Of a stretch of DNA of 5,975 nucleotides, positions 5,311 through 5,975 are shown piece by piece. The notes below the pieces were generated by a model, which worked only from the letters and a program-made list of their open reading frames with translations, was not told the DNA's origin and made no database searches. The translations under genes and the position numbers were made by a program. The number at the start of each line of letters is the position of its first letter. Position 1 is the first letter of the stretch. The stretch comes from an uncultured Kangiella sp. (GTDB lineage: Bacteria > Pseudomonadota > Gammaproteobacteria > Enterobacterales > DSM-103792): contig CAMLNB010000221.1 in NCBI GenBank assembly GCA_946481205.1, positions 1-5,975 on the forward strand. Reading direction: 5' to 3'.

Positions 5311-5975
5311 ATGCCTGTGATGTTGCCGATTGATCATGTCTTGCCAGCCTTGCTGCAGTGCCTGCAGCAGCAGACCCGGGCCGTGCTGTCGGCTGCGCCT
5401 GGCGCCGGCAAAACCACGCGGGTGCCGCTGGCCTTGCTTGAACAAAATGGGCTTGATGCGCCGTGGCTGGCCGGCAAACAGATTCTGATGCTGGAGCCGC
5501 GCCGGTTGGCAGCCGTACGCGCAGCACAGTACATGGCGCAGCAACTCGGCGAAGCGGTTGGCGAACGAGTGGGTTATCGGATCCGCGGCGACAGCAAGAT
5601 TGGCGCAAGTACCCGCATCGTTGTGGTGACCGAAGGCATTCTGACCCGGATGTTGCAGGACGATCCGGAGCTGCGCGGGGTCGGCATTGTGCTGTTCGAT
5701 GAGTTTCACGAGCGCTCGCTGCACGCGGATTTGGGCCTGGCGCTGACGCTCGATGTTCAGGACAATCTGCGCGACGATCTGCGCGTGCTGGTGATGTCGG
5801 CCACGCTTGACGGAATTGCCGTCAGTAATTTGCTGGCACAAGACGGGGTCGCAGCGCCGGTGATTGAAAGCCAGGGCCGCAGTTTTCCGGTGCAGACGCA
5901 GTACCTTGGCCGCAACGCCAATGCGCATCTGGAACCGCAAGTGGTCAGTGCGATTGTCCGGGCGCTGAAAGAAGA
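5311..5975 (+). CDS. hrpB: ATP-dependent DEAH-box helicase HrpB, N-terminal part
   Basis: The first 221 codons of hrpB are present and the gene runs off the right edge; full HrpB proteins are about 800-850 residues. It belongs to the DEAH/RHA helicase superfamily 2. HrpB homologues are widespread in Gammaproteobacteria, and their cellular role is poorly defined. Visible motifs in order are Walker A PGAGKTT (30-36), motif Ia EPRRLAA (62-68), the GYRIRGD segment (88-94), TEGILTRML (107-115), Walker B as DEFHER (130-135, the HrpB form of DEAH), and motif III SAT (163-165). The N-terminal LPIDHVLPALL is also typical. Three in-frame ATGs (5299, 5311, 5320) compete, none with a clear Shine-Dalgarno sequence. 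I chose 5311 as the middle option, and 5320 would also fit the family's N-terminus. The gene is divergent from thpR. Confidence 0.95.
   Translation, partial: MPVMLPIDHVLPALLQCLQQQTRAVLSAAPGAGKTTRVPLALLEQNGLDAPWLAGKQILMLEPRRLAAVRAAQYMAQQLGEAVGERVGYRIRGDSKIGASTRIVVVTEGILTRMLQDDPELRGVGIVLFDEFHERSLHADLGLALTLDVQDNLRDDLRVLVMSATLDGIAVSNLLAQDGVAAPVIESQGRSFPVQTQYLGRNANAHLEPQVVSAIVRALKE

Noticed and set aside
4654..5940. A long minus-strand frame extending thpR upstream to 5940
   Set aside because: The part beyond 5196 is antisense to hrpB, and the conserved ThpR N-terminus begins exactly at the ATG at 5196.

Overview
This window is high-GC bacterial chromosomal DNA. It most likely comes from a gammaproteobacterium. 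The clearest evidence is a divergent pair at the right end, thpR (RNA 2',3'-cyclic phosphodiesterase) and hrpB (DEAH-box helicase), which are also divergent neighbours in Escherichia coli. A PAS-PAS-GGDEF enzyme and a secreted protein with a FlgT-like layout fit that group. The genus cannot be named from the sequence alone. Coding density is high, and I see no tRNA, rRNA, insertion sequence, CRISPR array or phage gene.

Left part (1-2372, minus strand). From right to left there are three genes. The first is an exported protein of 369 residues whose C-terminal half resembles the FlgT C-terminal domain; it ends in a clear Rho-independent terminator. The second is a LOG/TIGR00730-family nucleotide phosphoribohydrolase. 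The third is the first 41 codons of a secreted protein that continues beyond the left edge.

Middle (2431-3194, plus strand). A small two-gene unit encodes a VOC (glyoxalase-fold) protein and a protein resembling DUF1801/YdhG. The two overlap by ATGA. They run divergently from the FlgT-like gene and converge on a diguanylate cyclase gene with only 3 bases between the stop codons.

Right part (3198-5975). A soluble PAS-PAS-GGDEF diguanylate cyclase (minus) has an intact GGEEF active site and an inhibitory RxxD site. Upstream of it lie a 163-base spacer, with a long T-tailed hairpin and a 9-base direct repeat, and then thpR (minus). After a 102-114 base divergent spacer, hrpB (plus) runs off the right edge.

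The genes do not form one pathway. They touch nucleotide salvage, c-di-GMP signalling, RNA end chemistry and RNA helicase activity, plus poorly characterised proteins. I found no convincing evidence of a previously undescribed system. The points most worth checking are the FlgT-like protein, the hairpin and repeats ahead of the diguanylate cyclase gene, and the VOC/DUF1801-like pair.
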